A program made the translations under genes and the position numbers. A DNA stretch of 64,000 nt. Source: Astrocystis sublimbata. Lineage: Eukaryota; Ascomycota; Sordariomycetes; Xylariales; Xylariaceae. Shown here one piece after another: positions 1 to 10,813 of the stretch. The notes under the pieces are model-generated. The model was not told the DNA's origin. It was given only the letters and a program-made list of their open reading frames with translations, and searched no databases. Each line of letters begins with the position of its first letter. The stretch's first letter is position 1. The stretch lies in contig JAJNNY010000031.1 in the NCBI GenBank assembly GCA_022453515.1, positions 1-64,000 of the forward strand, given 5' to 3'.

Positions 1-419
1 AGCTAATTTCTCTAGCTACTGCTTAGTAATGTAACGCTTTTTATTAATATAATCCTTTTTAGTATAAATTTATTAAAAAGAAACTAGTAATATATAATTT
101 CTATTATAAAAAGATATATTTATATTATTATAATAATTGTACCGATTTCGATCCTTTAGTATCTTATATATAGGACCCTTATTGAAATACTAAAAACAGG
201 GTATAACCTTAAAACCGAATTAACTAATAGACTTAATTAATTTATAACAATTTTCAGTAAACGATTTTTTCTATATATTATAGTTAGTTTTAGTAATATA
301 ACCCGACATAATAAAAAATAAAGAGTCAAAGAAACAAAGGAACTCAACGAAATCAGGGAAAACAAAGAACACTCACTAGTATTTATTACGGATAATAAAA
401 TCAGGAAAGAGAGGGATAA
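1..419. other. AT-rich, RIP-like DNA, possibly the internal part of an LTR retroelement
   Basis: This stretch is very AT-rich and full of stop codons in all frames, with no gene I can support. It directly follows the inner end of the LTR at 420-828 (read on the minus strand), so it may be the start of a decayed retroelement body that runs off the left edge. I could not recognise a tRNA primer-binding site. Heavy C-to-T decay (repeat-induced point mutation) is an inference from composition only. Confidence 0.4.
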
Positions 420-828
420 TGTTACGAACCAACTATAGGACAGGCCAGTTGGAGAGGCCCAGCGCAGCCACATGACAAGGGGTCATGCAAAGCAGACACG
501 GATACGTGAATATCGGATACAGGGGTATTCGAGGTCACGTGACACGTCTCTGTAGAGACAACAGAGACAAGCAAGCATGTGAAGGAAGGAAATACTATAT
601 AGCCACGACGGCATCCCTATATATCTAGTCTTTCCTTACTTCACTATTCAATCTAAATATACCATTAGTTCTTGGAATGGGAGTAATCTCCTAACGACTT
701 AGTGAACGATACCTTATATTGCTCAGCGATCCTTTGTCATATGCTTAGCCCTTATCCTTAGGAACATAAACCCATTAAGACCCCTACTCTACCCTCTACT
801 CTGTGTTAAGGATAGAGCAGTCGTTACA
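420..828 (-). mobile_element. LTR of a Gypsy-like retrotransposon (solo or 5' LTR)
   Basis: Read on the minus strand, this 409-bp block begins TGTAACGACTGC and ends TTCGTAACA, the TG...CA-bounded inverted ends (TGTAACG/CGTAACA) common in fungal Gypsy-type LTRs. It is less AT-rich than its surroundings and has TATA-like words inside. It interrupts a pogo-type transposase frame exactly at its outer edge (829). The flanking five bases do not match, so this is either a 5' LTR whose partner lies left of the window or a solo LTR with a lost target duplication. No gag or pol is visible. Confidence 0.6.
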
Positions 829-1074
829 CCGGGGAGGAAATGCTTGCGAATCTAGCTTAATTATACGTCTAGCAATCGTATCCTCTTTAGATATTGTAAG
901 CTTTCGCGATTTTCGGTTCGATAAATAAACTGGTTGAGAACCGGCGAGGCGTTTCGCGATTGTGGTAGCGCAGACATTGTAGATTTTTGCAATTTTCTGA
1001 AAAGAAAGTTCAGGGTTGCGTTTTTTAGCCTGAATCGCTAGCTGCAGATTGGTTTCACTTGATTTAGGCGGCAT
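829..1074 (-). pseudogene. pogo/Fot1-type DDE transposase, N-terminal fragment
   Basis: About 82 codons encode the N-terminal helix-turn-helix (psq/CENP-B type) of a Fot1/pogo transposase: it starts MPPKSSETNLQLAI, has an AKIYNV...TIAKR recognition-helix region, and runs to LDSQAFPPR, a block I associate with this family. The frame stops matching exactly at FPPR, where the LTR begins, so the DDE catalytic part is missing here. This is a dead copy. It could continue left of the retroelement, outside the window. Confidence 0.7.
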
Positions 1075-1600
1075 AATATGATTGGTAAGATATTTATAAT
1101 TGAATGTGGAAGGTGAAGAAATAGTAAAAAGTGCAGCATCGGCTTGGGTGCAGCATCGGCTTGTGGATGACGTTATTATATTAAATAATATAATAAAACT
1201 ATTTTATAGGCAAGTTTTAAAATGTTTTAATTATAAAGCTTTATTAAAAATAGATATAAATAAAGCTATTTAAGCTATTTAAAACTTAAAAAAAAAAGCT
1301 TTTAAATAACCTAGTAAAGGCTTAAAGGCTTATTTTTAAAAGCTTTAAGCAGTAGTAAATATAAAAGGCTATAATAGTTATAATCTAACTCTAAAAATAC
1401 TTAAAATATATAAAAACACTAAAATGCTATTTTAAATACGTATTTATAGTTTCGATTAATTAACTATTTATATATAAATAACTATAACCAATTAAATAAA
1501 ACTTATTTATTACTAAAAGCTAAGATCTATATATAAATTTAATAGTAAAACAAGCCCTACCTAATTCTAAAATTTTAATATAATTATATATTTTGGTGTC
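1075..1600. other. Extremely AT-rich gene-free DNA, RIP-like
   Basis: Mostly A/T runs with TTTAAA and TATAA words and no open frame of interest. It includes the upstream flank of the pogo fragment, where a 17-bp tandem duplication lies at 1131-1164. The composition changes abruptly near 1600 to normal GC, which marks the edge of the decayed block. Confidence 0.5.
1131..1164. repeat. 17-bp tandem duplication upstream of the pogo fragment
   Basis: Two adjacent copies of GTGCAGCATCGGCTTG plus one base (1131-1147 and 1148-1164), differing only at the last position. It lies about 60 bp upstream of the transposase start, where a pogo-type element would have its terminal repeat. Whether it is part of that terminus is inference. 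Confidence 0.5.
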
Positions 1601-2518
1601 CACTGTCCGCTAGGATAGAGGGAGCACCTAGGGTGGGTCTACTAGTACTTCGGATTTATTTTTCTTATATGTCCAGGTCGAAAATATGAGCTTGTTCAGG
1701 ATGGGTTCTCTAGGTACGTCCTAACAGGCTAGCGTCCGCATAGACCTGGCCCACAAGGGCCCCCTTTTAAGGAGCGGCTTCGCCTCAGGTCCTACTCGTA
1801 CGCGACGGATCTTTTCCACCTCCCACACAGGGGGGTGGTTCTTCGCGGGGGTTGGTTTAGGTGGTCGGAGGTTTTTGACACCCCCCAACCCCTCCAGTAC
1901 AAGCGTTCAAATCATTCTTTTGCTAGCCTGTTGAAAGCGTGGGCCATAAATCGCAGTCAATGGAAGAGGGAGCGAACAGCCGAAGCACTATGTGAAGATA
2001 TCGGTGCTGGTCCATCGAGTTACATTGGGCTTAGACTGTTGTAACAGCCCACGTACCTAAAAGCTGGGCGAGCTTCTCGATGAAACTTGAGCTAGCTACC
2101 TACCTAAATGTAATTATATAAACGTGCCATTGCCAACGACGACATTTGATTTCTCAGCATTGTTTGACTGACACGTACTCCTGCCCAAGGGTTCATAAAT
2201 AGGTGCCGACTCCCTAACCACAGAAAGCCGCCACCTTGCAAGTTTTCTAAAGTCTCCACAGACGCGTCTGTCGCGGTTCGCTAGCGGCCCAGTAATTACG
2301 GAACAACCCACGAGCCGCCACTAACAGGGTATATATATACTAGTTCCCAATCCGACGTAGCAAAAGGAGACAGCACTCTCCTTGGGACTTCCAGCAGTGG
2401 GAACTGTGACAGCGTCCCTCCATACTACAGACCCAATCGTGAGCCCGGGTCCTGACATATTCAACCTTCCCGCTTCCATCTTCTCACTTGGCATCGTCTC
2501 GTTTGGTAGCAAGACGGC
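1601..2518. other. Intergenic, no supported gene
   Basis: Normal-GC sequence between the transposon debris and the first gene. Short frames exist on both strands (for example 1835-2044 plus and 2114-2551 minus), but none has family character or sensible splice sites. The block near 1780-1890 is rich in G and C homopolymers. The promoter of the next gene should lie in its last few hundred bases. Confidence 0.4.
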
Positions 2519-5500
2519 ATGGAGATAGCCATTCTGAACAAATTCCAGCAAACCTGGAGCGAGAGGGAGGTGCGCCTGGAAAACGCGCGCGAAGACGAAA
2601 TTATGTTATGTATGGCCGAAGCCGACAAGGAAAGACAAATGGCTCGAGACAATGCTCGGCGCCAGCGACTAGAGCTATGCAAGAGACAGCTTCCTTCGGC
2701 GAATACACACGAAGGCGTACAAACGATCAATAGGAACCTTGAGGCTACGCTCAGTGCAATCAATAAAAGTTCCGAGGAATCTCTGCGCCGGCTTCATGAA
2801 GCCCACGACAAGGAACGGAAAGACCATTACAAACAGTATCAAGACGGAATGAGAGCTAGAAAATTCATGAACACTTCCGATACCACTTTGATGTCTCCAA
2901 TATCGGCAACCCCAACCCCTACCCCCAGGCTGCCTACCCCCGTTGATCCCCAGAACGATCCCGCCTCCCCTACGCAACATCCTATTTCAACCGCAAATCC
3001 ATCGCCGGCTAGTGTTGGACATGCTGACCGAATATGCAGGTATGTACAGCTGAATCACCAACTATCCTCTGTGCACCAACCATCCTCTGTGATTAAGAAG
3101 TTGAAGCCTCTGCGGGACTATAGTAACGTCCAAGTGGAGGTCCTCGCCACGGGATGCTACAGTTTGCAACCCATGTAGTCTTTATTTGGTGCGACGCTTT
3201 GCTCACCCGAATAATCAAAGCTTACCTAGGTGTACGTCTGCCGATGCTGCTCCCGCTACCGTTGCTGAAGCTCTGGTTCCACAAAGTGAGTCAGAGCTTT
3301 GCCTGAGAAGTATAACATTCGATGAGGTGTATCAAAACGGCGAAGCTGAACAGTAGGCTCCCTACTCATATCTACTCTACTAGCTCTTGGATCACTGTTC
3401 TTGATCAGTTATCGTGGGCTGTTTAGCTAGTTATCACTGACTCGGTATTCGTCATAGCAAAGACACCATCATCGAATGGCCGGTGGAGAGTGATCAGTGG
3501 TACATTCTGAAATGCGAGCAACATAATATGCGATTCAGACAGCGAGCGCTCTTCGCAGCCTGGAAACACCTCGGCACCCAGTTCCACAACCACAACAGCT
3601 CTTTGCCAATGGAAGAATCTACCATCATTCGACTACTCGGCTATCGGGTAGTTGGTTGTACACAAGACCTGGCTGCAAAGAACAACGCAGTCGTTAAAAT
3701 AGCTTTCGCCAACGGCTATAAGCCTTTACAGCGTCCTCCCGTAGGTATACTGAACGAAAACATTGAAATCCAAGAGCTAACCGTGTAGCAGCGAAAGAGA
3801 TACATAGACCGAAGGGTCGGAAGGGACCGAAGGGACCGAAGGGACCGAAGGGGCAGAAGGGACCGAAGGGGCAGAAGGGGGCAGAAGCAAAAGCAAAGCA
3901 CTCAACTGAACCCCAGCATCCAATCACAACCTAGCATAGGTAGCAGTAGCACCGAGCCGGTATTCAGGAAGCGACGCAAGACGCTTGGAAGCTTACAAGA
4001 AACAGTCACGAACCCAAAACCTTTCCACATATACAACTGCTTTTGGAAACCCAACAAAAAGCTATACCCAGTAATGATTCTTGGCTGGGATGATCAGAGA
4101 CCCGGTGGTCTTGAGCACGACCTTGCAAAGACTGGTCTACTAAATCAAAGATCGAGCCCACCGAGCTGCTATATCTATTCCAAAGACACGGAATCCGGTA
4201 AGGACAAAGCGATTATAGGATGGGCTCCAGGTTACGAAGATGGTGGTGACCTGGTCAATCAGAGGAAGTTCCCAGCGATGTTCTTGTACGTTGTGCCCCT
4301 TTATAATTGCTCATCCATTCCGTTTCAACGCTCGACCAGTCTGACCCAACATATCTTTAGTGACAATATCCAAGGCGTGAGCTGGGTCGCTGCTACTGCG
4401 CTTAGTAAATTCGCGCTGTTCGAGCCAATCTCTCCACAAGTTAACCACGAAAAAGACAACCTTCATTTATATGCAGCGCGTGACTGGGTTGCAACAAGAA
4501 AAGAGGGATATTCCTCTTGGGAGGAATTCAAACAAGCTCGAGGAGTGCCAGCAACAGGACATACTTCTTCTCTCGATTCCTCCCCTGGCATTGCCTCCTC
4601 GCCTGCTTCCCCGTTGTCAGCTATCGATTGTAGTGGACATATCTCGATCGCCGACAGCGCTTCTGATGTCACAGAGATGGAACTACAAGAGATTGCGGAA
4701 ACAGCGGGTGAAATTGATGGTGATGACGACTTCATTGGCTCCGATGCTGAAAGTAGCACAGCGAGTGAAATTGCCGGTGACAACGACTTTATTAGCTCCG
4801 ATGCTGAAAGTAGCGCATCGGACGGTGAGCTCGGGGAACAATTCGAAAACGAGACCATACAAGCATGGACAGCAACATGCAATACAAGACACAAGACACA
4901 ACCTAACGCGCAAGAAGCTCAATCACCTGTTCCTACCCCGAGCGAAGAACTAAGAGATAATAGTGCGAGTGGCACAGGCGCCGAGAAGGGTATGGAGGCG
5001 ACACGTCTACTTTCAATCCACGCCAGCATAGGGGCCAATGGCCATATGACTTGCGATGATTCGAATGCGGCGTTCCAAAACAATAACCAAAACAGAGCTG
5101 TTGATGACCCGACACCAGAGGGCAACGACAGTCCATCGGAAATCACACGAGTGAAAAGCGAACTCGCTGTGGATACAGCTATCGGTGATGGTTATGTCGA
5201 TGATTTGAACGAACCACGTTCACCTTCGTTAGCGTCGTCGCCGTTGCCTCAGGTGTTGTTCAAGGCTCAAGATCCCCTCGGACCCGTGAAATTCGAGGTG
5301 TCCTTTTACAGCAAGGGCTCCGTGTCCTGGATACGCCAGAATGAGCAGGACTCCCTGAGCCTCTATGCCAGTGAAGGTAATAACATGGTAGGCACCGTGG
5401 ATGCACCGGTGAGCATTATCATCGACCCGACAACCCTCATGGCCAGCAAGCGGGAGGTAATCCCCAACTCCAAGGGCAACATCCTCACGACTTTGCTCCA

Positions 5501-5642
5501 CAAGGACGCGAACGATGCCCCAGTGCAGATCGTGTTCGACCGTCCGCAGGGCAGCAATATAGAACTCGGGAAGTTGCAGTCGCGGTCACTGCTTCGGTGG
5601 ATTAGATCTATTGCCCCCGATGTCCCGCTCTTGGAGGGCTGA
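2519..5642 (+). CDS. Uncharacterised fungal protein, four exons, about 943 aa
   Basis: I do not recognise a named family. The proposed exons are 2519-3039, 3179-3352, 3458-3740 and 3789-5642, with phases closing to 944 codons. The last intron (3741-3788, 48 nt, GTAGGT donor, CTAAC branch, TAG acceptor) removes an in-frame stop. Intron 1 could instead end at 3229, which also keeps frame. The N-terminal third is charged and coiled-coil-like, then Pro/Thr/Ser-rich. The middle is a globular block with EWPVESDQWYILKCEQH and a HNHNSS-type His cluster, resembling blocks in other fungal orphans. An Arg/Asp-rich repeat follows (9-bp units at about 3809-3890). The next part (GWDDQRPGG, IIGWAPGYEDGG) looks folded, then an acidic, Ser-rich region and a conserved-looking C-terminus. 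No catalytic motif was seen. I am sure of coding but not of function. Confidence 0.7.
3809..3890 (+). repeat. 9-bp coding minisatellite (GAAGGGACC-like)
   Basis: Tandem units of CGAAGGGAC, with CGAAGGGGC and AGAAGGGAC variants, lie at the start of exon 4 of the preceding gene. They encode an RDR/RGR-rich basic stretch and keep frame because the unit is 9 bp. Copy number could vary between strains without breaking the gene. Confidence 0.7.
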
Positions 5643-7568
5643 GCAGGCTCAGCAAGACTGGACAGATTCTACAAACGATTAATGGATCCAACTAGTCGAG
5701 ATCCTAGAGGAGTTGTTGCCTACTTGGATTATAATTAACAACAACCATGAAAAACCAGGACTTGGCAGTGTAGTAGACTCTAGAGAATGGAGTGATAATT
5801 AACGAACACGACGTCAATAATTGGTCCACGCTTAATAATATCAGGCCCCGGACGAAAGAGGCACCAGAAGGAACACAATACACGAATTAATGACCACACG
5901 AATCACGAAGGTGTTGGGTAAGATGTATTCTTTAGAAGGGAGCTCGTAGACATAGATTTAGATGATCCCTAGTATAAGTTACCAAGTGTACAAAAGGAAT
6001 AGAAAATTAGATATTTATAAGCGTCAGGAAATAGAATATTAACCACTTAATCGTATACCCGAGGGATATAGTATAGATCCACTTCTCCGTGATAGAAGGC
6101 CACGATTTACGGTCGTGCAATGGGCAGGGAGAATGGTCCGTTGTGAGAAACTATATATGTCTTACTATTTCAGCTGCTTTCGGTGGAGAATTGGACATGA
6201 GAACATATTAGTGCGTGTTTCTTTTAATATCTGCTTTGTACGAAGTTGTCGGGAGACAATCAAGGTCAATACTTATGGATTGGTAGTGATAACTTCCATC
6301 AAATGGTAATGTCAATGTGTGATAATTCAATACTATAAGGGTTGAATCTGGACAGTACCCACTTTTATATCAAAAATATACCACCCTCGCTACTTGTCCA
6401 AAGTTACTTAACCTTGTTGAGATAACTAGAGAATTTGAAGCCTAAATAATAGTACATAGCTTTTAAATAATGCTTTTTGTAACCTCTCCTAGAATGGCGC
6501 GTGATTAAATAACGTTGTTACAATTCATATAATTTTGGTGGGACGTTTTGTCCGGATTCAATCCTCATGGGTGTAGTTAGACAAATGCTTAAGTCTTGTT
6601 TTTGAATGAGCTTACTCATACCAAACTTGATAATACAAAGTTTCCAGTTGCAATGTGGTACAATCAATGGTTGTCAATTTCCAGGGTTGGATGTCATAAG
6701 GTGACGAGTGCTATGGAGGATTAGGAATGTGGAATCTGGCATGTGATAATGCCAAGCGTTTTGGTCGGCGCCGACGTTATGGGGCAGATTCCCCACACAT
6801 GCTCGGGTGCCGTGGGCCATGTGCCATGTGCCATGTGCCTGGGGCAAGGACATGCCTCATGGCGAAGAGTAAAAGTCCATTTAAAGACTCAAGTCAGGGA
6901 TATTTGCCTGGCAGCATGCTGTTTTTTTTACGTGGAGGGTGGCAGCTGATTGCGCTTTTCTCCTCTGTACGCGCATTTCCATCTCAGACATATATCACTC
7001 ATACATAGTATGGTCATATCCATGATTGTTTGTGAGGTTCGCATTGTCATGTACATGTGTGTTTGTCAGTCAGTTAGAGCGTGTTACCTCGGACCAAAAG
7101 CTACACCAACACCAACACAAAGTGAATCAATAGTACTAGGTACTTAGGCAGCTCGGCAGGTTCAATCTGTGGCGCTGTTCGATCTTACTTGCCTACCTAG
7201 GTACTTTTGTTGACTCAGCTCTCACCCTTTTCATTATTTTCTATTTCGCTACCTCTCGCTGGTCATTCCTATCATTTTGCTTTCGTTTTGACTTTTAACT
7301 TCATTCATCGGTCATCGGATGACGTCGGCTCTGCATGTGATGGATGGATGGTGGGCATTGTAGCCTCCAGCACCTACCCAGGTACCTACTGTACCTACCT
7401 ACCTAATCGCAACAGGCTCAATTACGCTGGAAGGGACGTCGCTCGAGGGTGTTGGCTGCCTGGAATTGCGAGGCGCGCTGCCCCTCGCTTCCCTAATCGC
7501 ACCTCCCGTCTCCTTCCCTCCACCACTCCAGCGTCCAGTCCAGCCCAGTCCAGTCCAGTCCAGCGCGC
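5643..7568. other. Long intergenic region, no supported gene
   Basis: About 1.9 kb. The first half (5700-6500) is AT-leaning without coding character. The second half, towards the peroxin gene, is pyrimidine-rich and holds TACCTAGGTA-type words (about 7193-7205 and 7375-7405) and, just before the ATG, a CAGTC/CCAGTCCAG repeat at about 7538-7563. This is likely the peroxin promoter. Short frames at 6115-6309 and 6727-7147 have no family character. Confidence 0.4.
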
Positions 7569-10209
7569 ATGGCTGCTCTTGTAAGTCAATCAATTCTACC
7601 TACCTTGCTTTCTTCACTTCTGGTTTGGACATCGTTATGTGCACACGAACAACAATAACAACAATAACACCAACAACGCGGTCAACACGATCTACTCCTG
7701 CACTCCTTCCTTTCACTTATCCACCTGTGGGCGCGCTAAGTGATCGAAGCAAGTTGGTTAGATACCCCGGTACGCAGGGAGGGTGGCTTCGGCACTCGCC
7801 GTCCGCTGTCGTCATCGTTACCGCCGCCGCTTTCGCGCACCATCGTCACACTCGTCGTCACACTCGTCCCCTGCTCTTCATCTTCATGCACCCTCACACC
7901 TGCAACCAATGAACCGACACCTCGAATTACACCAACCCCAAGGCACCCAGTCCTCCCCCACCTCACGTCGTCAAAGTCTCCCGCCACCCTATCTGCTGTC
8001 GCTGTCGCTGTCGCAATCGCTGTCGCAATCGCCAACAGTTACTTGCATCCATCCATCCACCTAGCTGACATGCCACCGTGCTCTGCTGCGTTATAGGACT
8101 TGCCCTGGATGGCGCACATGTCGACTCCCAGGCCCTCGCCCCGCCCCGACGTCGACGTCGACAGCACCGACAGTCCGTCTGCCCCCGTCTCGAGATCCGC
8201 CTCGGCTTCTGTCTCCGTCTCCAACCTCTCGCCGCCATCCAACCTCCCTCCCACCTACGCCTCTTTCTCACCTGCGAATCTCGCCCCCACTGCCGCCGCC
8301 GCCGCTGCGAAGCGCACATCCACCATCCTGGTCCACCAGAAGTCCCCTCTCCTGCTGGCCACACCGCCCCAAGTCACCCGCGCCCTCGCTTACAGTCATC
8401 CCTTTTTACTACCACTCAATAAGTTTGCTGGCTTGCTGACCTGGACCACCGGCGACTCCTGGGAAAGCTTCCTCTTCCTCACTGTCTTCTGGGCTATCGT
8501 TCTGTATGGCGACATCATCTTGCGTTTCGCCGGGCCCATCGTGACCGTCATCGGCATCATAGCCGGCATGTACGCCCGTCGATACAGCCCGCTCTCAAGC
8601 AGCGGCTGGGCCGAGCATCCCAGTCAGGCCAGCAGCAAAGACAAGAAGAAAGGTGGCAACGCCGCCTCGGCCAACCATCCCGCAAGCCATGGCCACCAGA
8701 GAAATACAAGCGAGGTCACGAGCACACGCCACCAGAAGACCCTGGACGAGATCGTCGATACCCTCAAAGTCTTCACCTCGCGCTGCAACATCTTGCTCGA
8801 GCCGCTGCGCGAGATGACGGATTTCCTATCGACCCAGCGGACGGCTACGAGTGCGACGACTCGGCCGGCACTCACCACGCTTTTCGTGCGCATCCTGGCT
8901 GTCACCCCGATCTGGATCGTACTGACTCTCCCTCCCTGGCGCATCATTACCACGAAGCGAGTCGCTCTTGTCTTTGGTACACTACTGCTAAGCTGGCATT
9001 GCAGAGTCTGTAGGGTGACTCGGACCCTGCTCTGGCGGAGCGCGACGGTGCGCATGTTGGCGCAATGGATAACCGGTCTGGAATTTCAGAAACCAGCCCC
9101 GCCGGTAGCGGGACAGAAAGCAGACGTGAACGGCGCATCAACAACGCCGCTTAAGGGACGAGCGCACGAGGCGGCCAAGGTGTCCTCCTCAGCCTTGACC
9201 GAGGCGCTCAAACGCAGCCAGTTGGGCGCCAAGGAGTCGGGCGTCCGCTTCACTTTCATACTATACGAGAATCAGAGACGCTGGCTTGGTCTAGGCTGGA
9301 CGAATAGCCTCTTTGCGTACGAGCGTGCGGCCTGGACAGACGAGCAGAATAACCCCGTCCCACCCAAGGACGAGTTCGAGCTGCCTGAGGTCGAGGATAG
9401 CAGGGCCAAGTGGAGATGGGTGCAGGGGAGTAAATGGCGCGTCGACGGGGTGCAAGATAAAGAAGAGACGGACTACGATGGGGCGGCGGGGAGAATGGGG
9501 TGGATTTTCTACGATAATAAGGTATGTTTTTTACCTGTCATGTGCTCCCCTTCCGTTGGGATGAGAAGGGGATGACATTGCTAATATTAACCTGAATAAA
9601 CAGTGGCAGAATGGCCGGAGAGGTAGCGACGGTTGGGGACGTTGGACACGGAGGAGGAAATGGTACCGCGACGCTGAACTCGTCGAAGTGTCCGACGAAG
9701 ACCTAGCTCTAGATGAAGATCTACCTTCGCCACCTCCGCCAGCGTTGCCAGCGCGTCCAAAGCCTGCCACGGCGGTCTCCGTGCCCGACAATCTCGACAC
9801 ATCGGCTCAGCCATTATCAAGCTCCGTGCCTACTACCACCATCACAGACACGAATACCGATATAAACACGAACGAAGAAGACAAAGACAAAGACAAGATA
9901 AGAGGCGGCGAGAAAGATAAGGGTGAGAACAACGACGACGCAGTCTCCCTTCTTAGCACATCATCTAAATCAACGCGGTTCAAGTTTCCCTACCCGTCGT
10001 CCCTGCGTCGCAGCACGACGGGTGAGACGCAGCGCTCGTCGAGAAGAGCGAGCGAGGCGGCGAGTCTGAGGTCGAAGGGGTCGAGAGATGATGATTATAA
10101 TGATAGCACGGGGACGCTGGATCCGGCGCTCGAGCTTGAGATACATGGCCATCAGAGGGATCTGGGACAGTGGGGCATTGGGGACGATGCGCAGATGGGG
10201 TTGGAGTGA
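7569..10209 (+). CDS. Pex23/Pex30-family peroxin with dysferlin-type (DysF) C-terminus
   Basis: Members of this family sit in the ER and peroxisomal membrane and regulate peroxisome number, size and ER contact. The N-terminal 90 residues are Ser/Pro/Ala-rich. Two hydrophobic blocks follow (around FLFLTVFWAIVLYGDIIL plus a second hairpin, then IWIVLTLPPW and VALVFGTLLLSW). The C-terminal half has the paired DysF-like aromatic blocks: FTFILYENQRRWLGLGW, then WRWVQGSKWRVDG, GWIFYDNKWQNGR and GWGRWTRRRKWYRDAEL. Exons: 7569-7580, 8097-9521 and 9604-10209. The first exon is only four codons (MAAL) with a GTAAGT donor, spliced over 516 nt to a TTATAG acceptor. If that is wrong, translation would start at 8109. 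The tail (about 200 aa) is acidic and Ser-rich, low complexity. The family call is firm; the exact paralogue is not assigned. Confidence 0.82.
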
Positions 10210-10813
10210 TGCGTATGTGTTTGTGTATGTGTATGTGTGTGTGTATGTGTGTGTGTATGTGTGTGTGTATGTGTGTGTGTATGAAGAGAGGGGGTGAGAG
10301 GATAAGATGAGTTTTTATTCTATTTTTGGGAGGACTAGTGGGGATAGAGATTATTATGGAATGGGGCAGGGGAAGTAGAAGTGGAAGTGGTGGAGGAAAG
10401 AGCAGAGACTTCGTCAACAATAGCGCTATTCATCAGCGCTATAGATGACGGGGATCATTCTTTCGATTGGTCGCGCTATGGTGTTTTATCTTTTAGATAG
10501 GCGAAGGATGGAAGGAGGGTATGGTAGGGTAGGGTAGGACAACTCGGGGCAAGGCAAGGCAAGGAAAGGCATTAGGCATAGGCATTAGGCATAGGAGCGG
10601 CGTCTGAGAGATACCAATTTCAATCAGGAAATTCTTATTGTTTTTTATTCTGATTCTATCTTTTTTGATTCCGCCCTCCCCCCCTTTGGGTGTTGGTTGA
10701 TCCTTCTTCTGGCCGTCATGTTTGTTTGTTGGTATGTTTGTGTTTTTCTTGTTGTAGCCTCATCATATCTGTTCTGTATCTTCCTTGCCTTCGCTGATCC
10801 CTCGTTCAATGGT
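10210..10813. repeat. 3' intergenic with GT microsatellite and short tandem repeats
   Basis: An interrupted (GT)n/(GTAT)n microsatellite begins right after the peroxin stop codon (about 10212-10282), so it probably lies in the 3' UTR. Further on are GGTAGGGTAG repeats (about 10519-10540), GGCAA repeats (about 10550-10570) and an ATTAGGCATAGGC duplication (about 10571-10594). No gene is seen. The 3' ends of the peroxin and of the convergent sugar transporter meet here. Confidence 0.6.

Noticed and set aside
7963..8422. Long frames on both strands around the peroxin 5' end
   Set aside because: They are shadows of the GC-rich, Pro/Ser/Ala-coding exon and its long first intron, with no family character.
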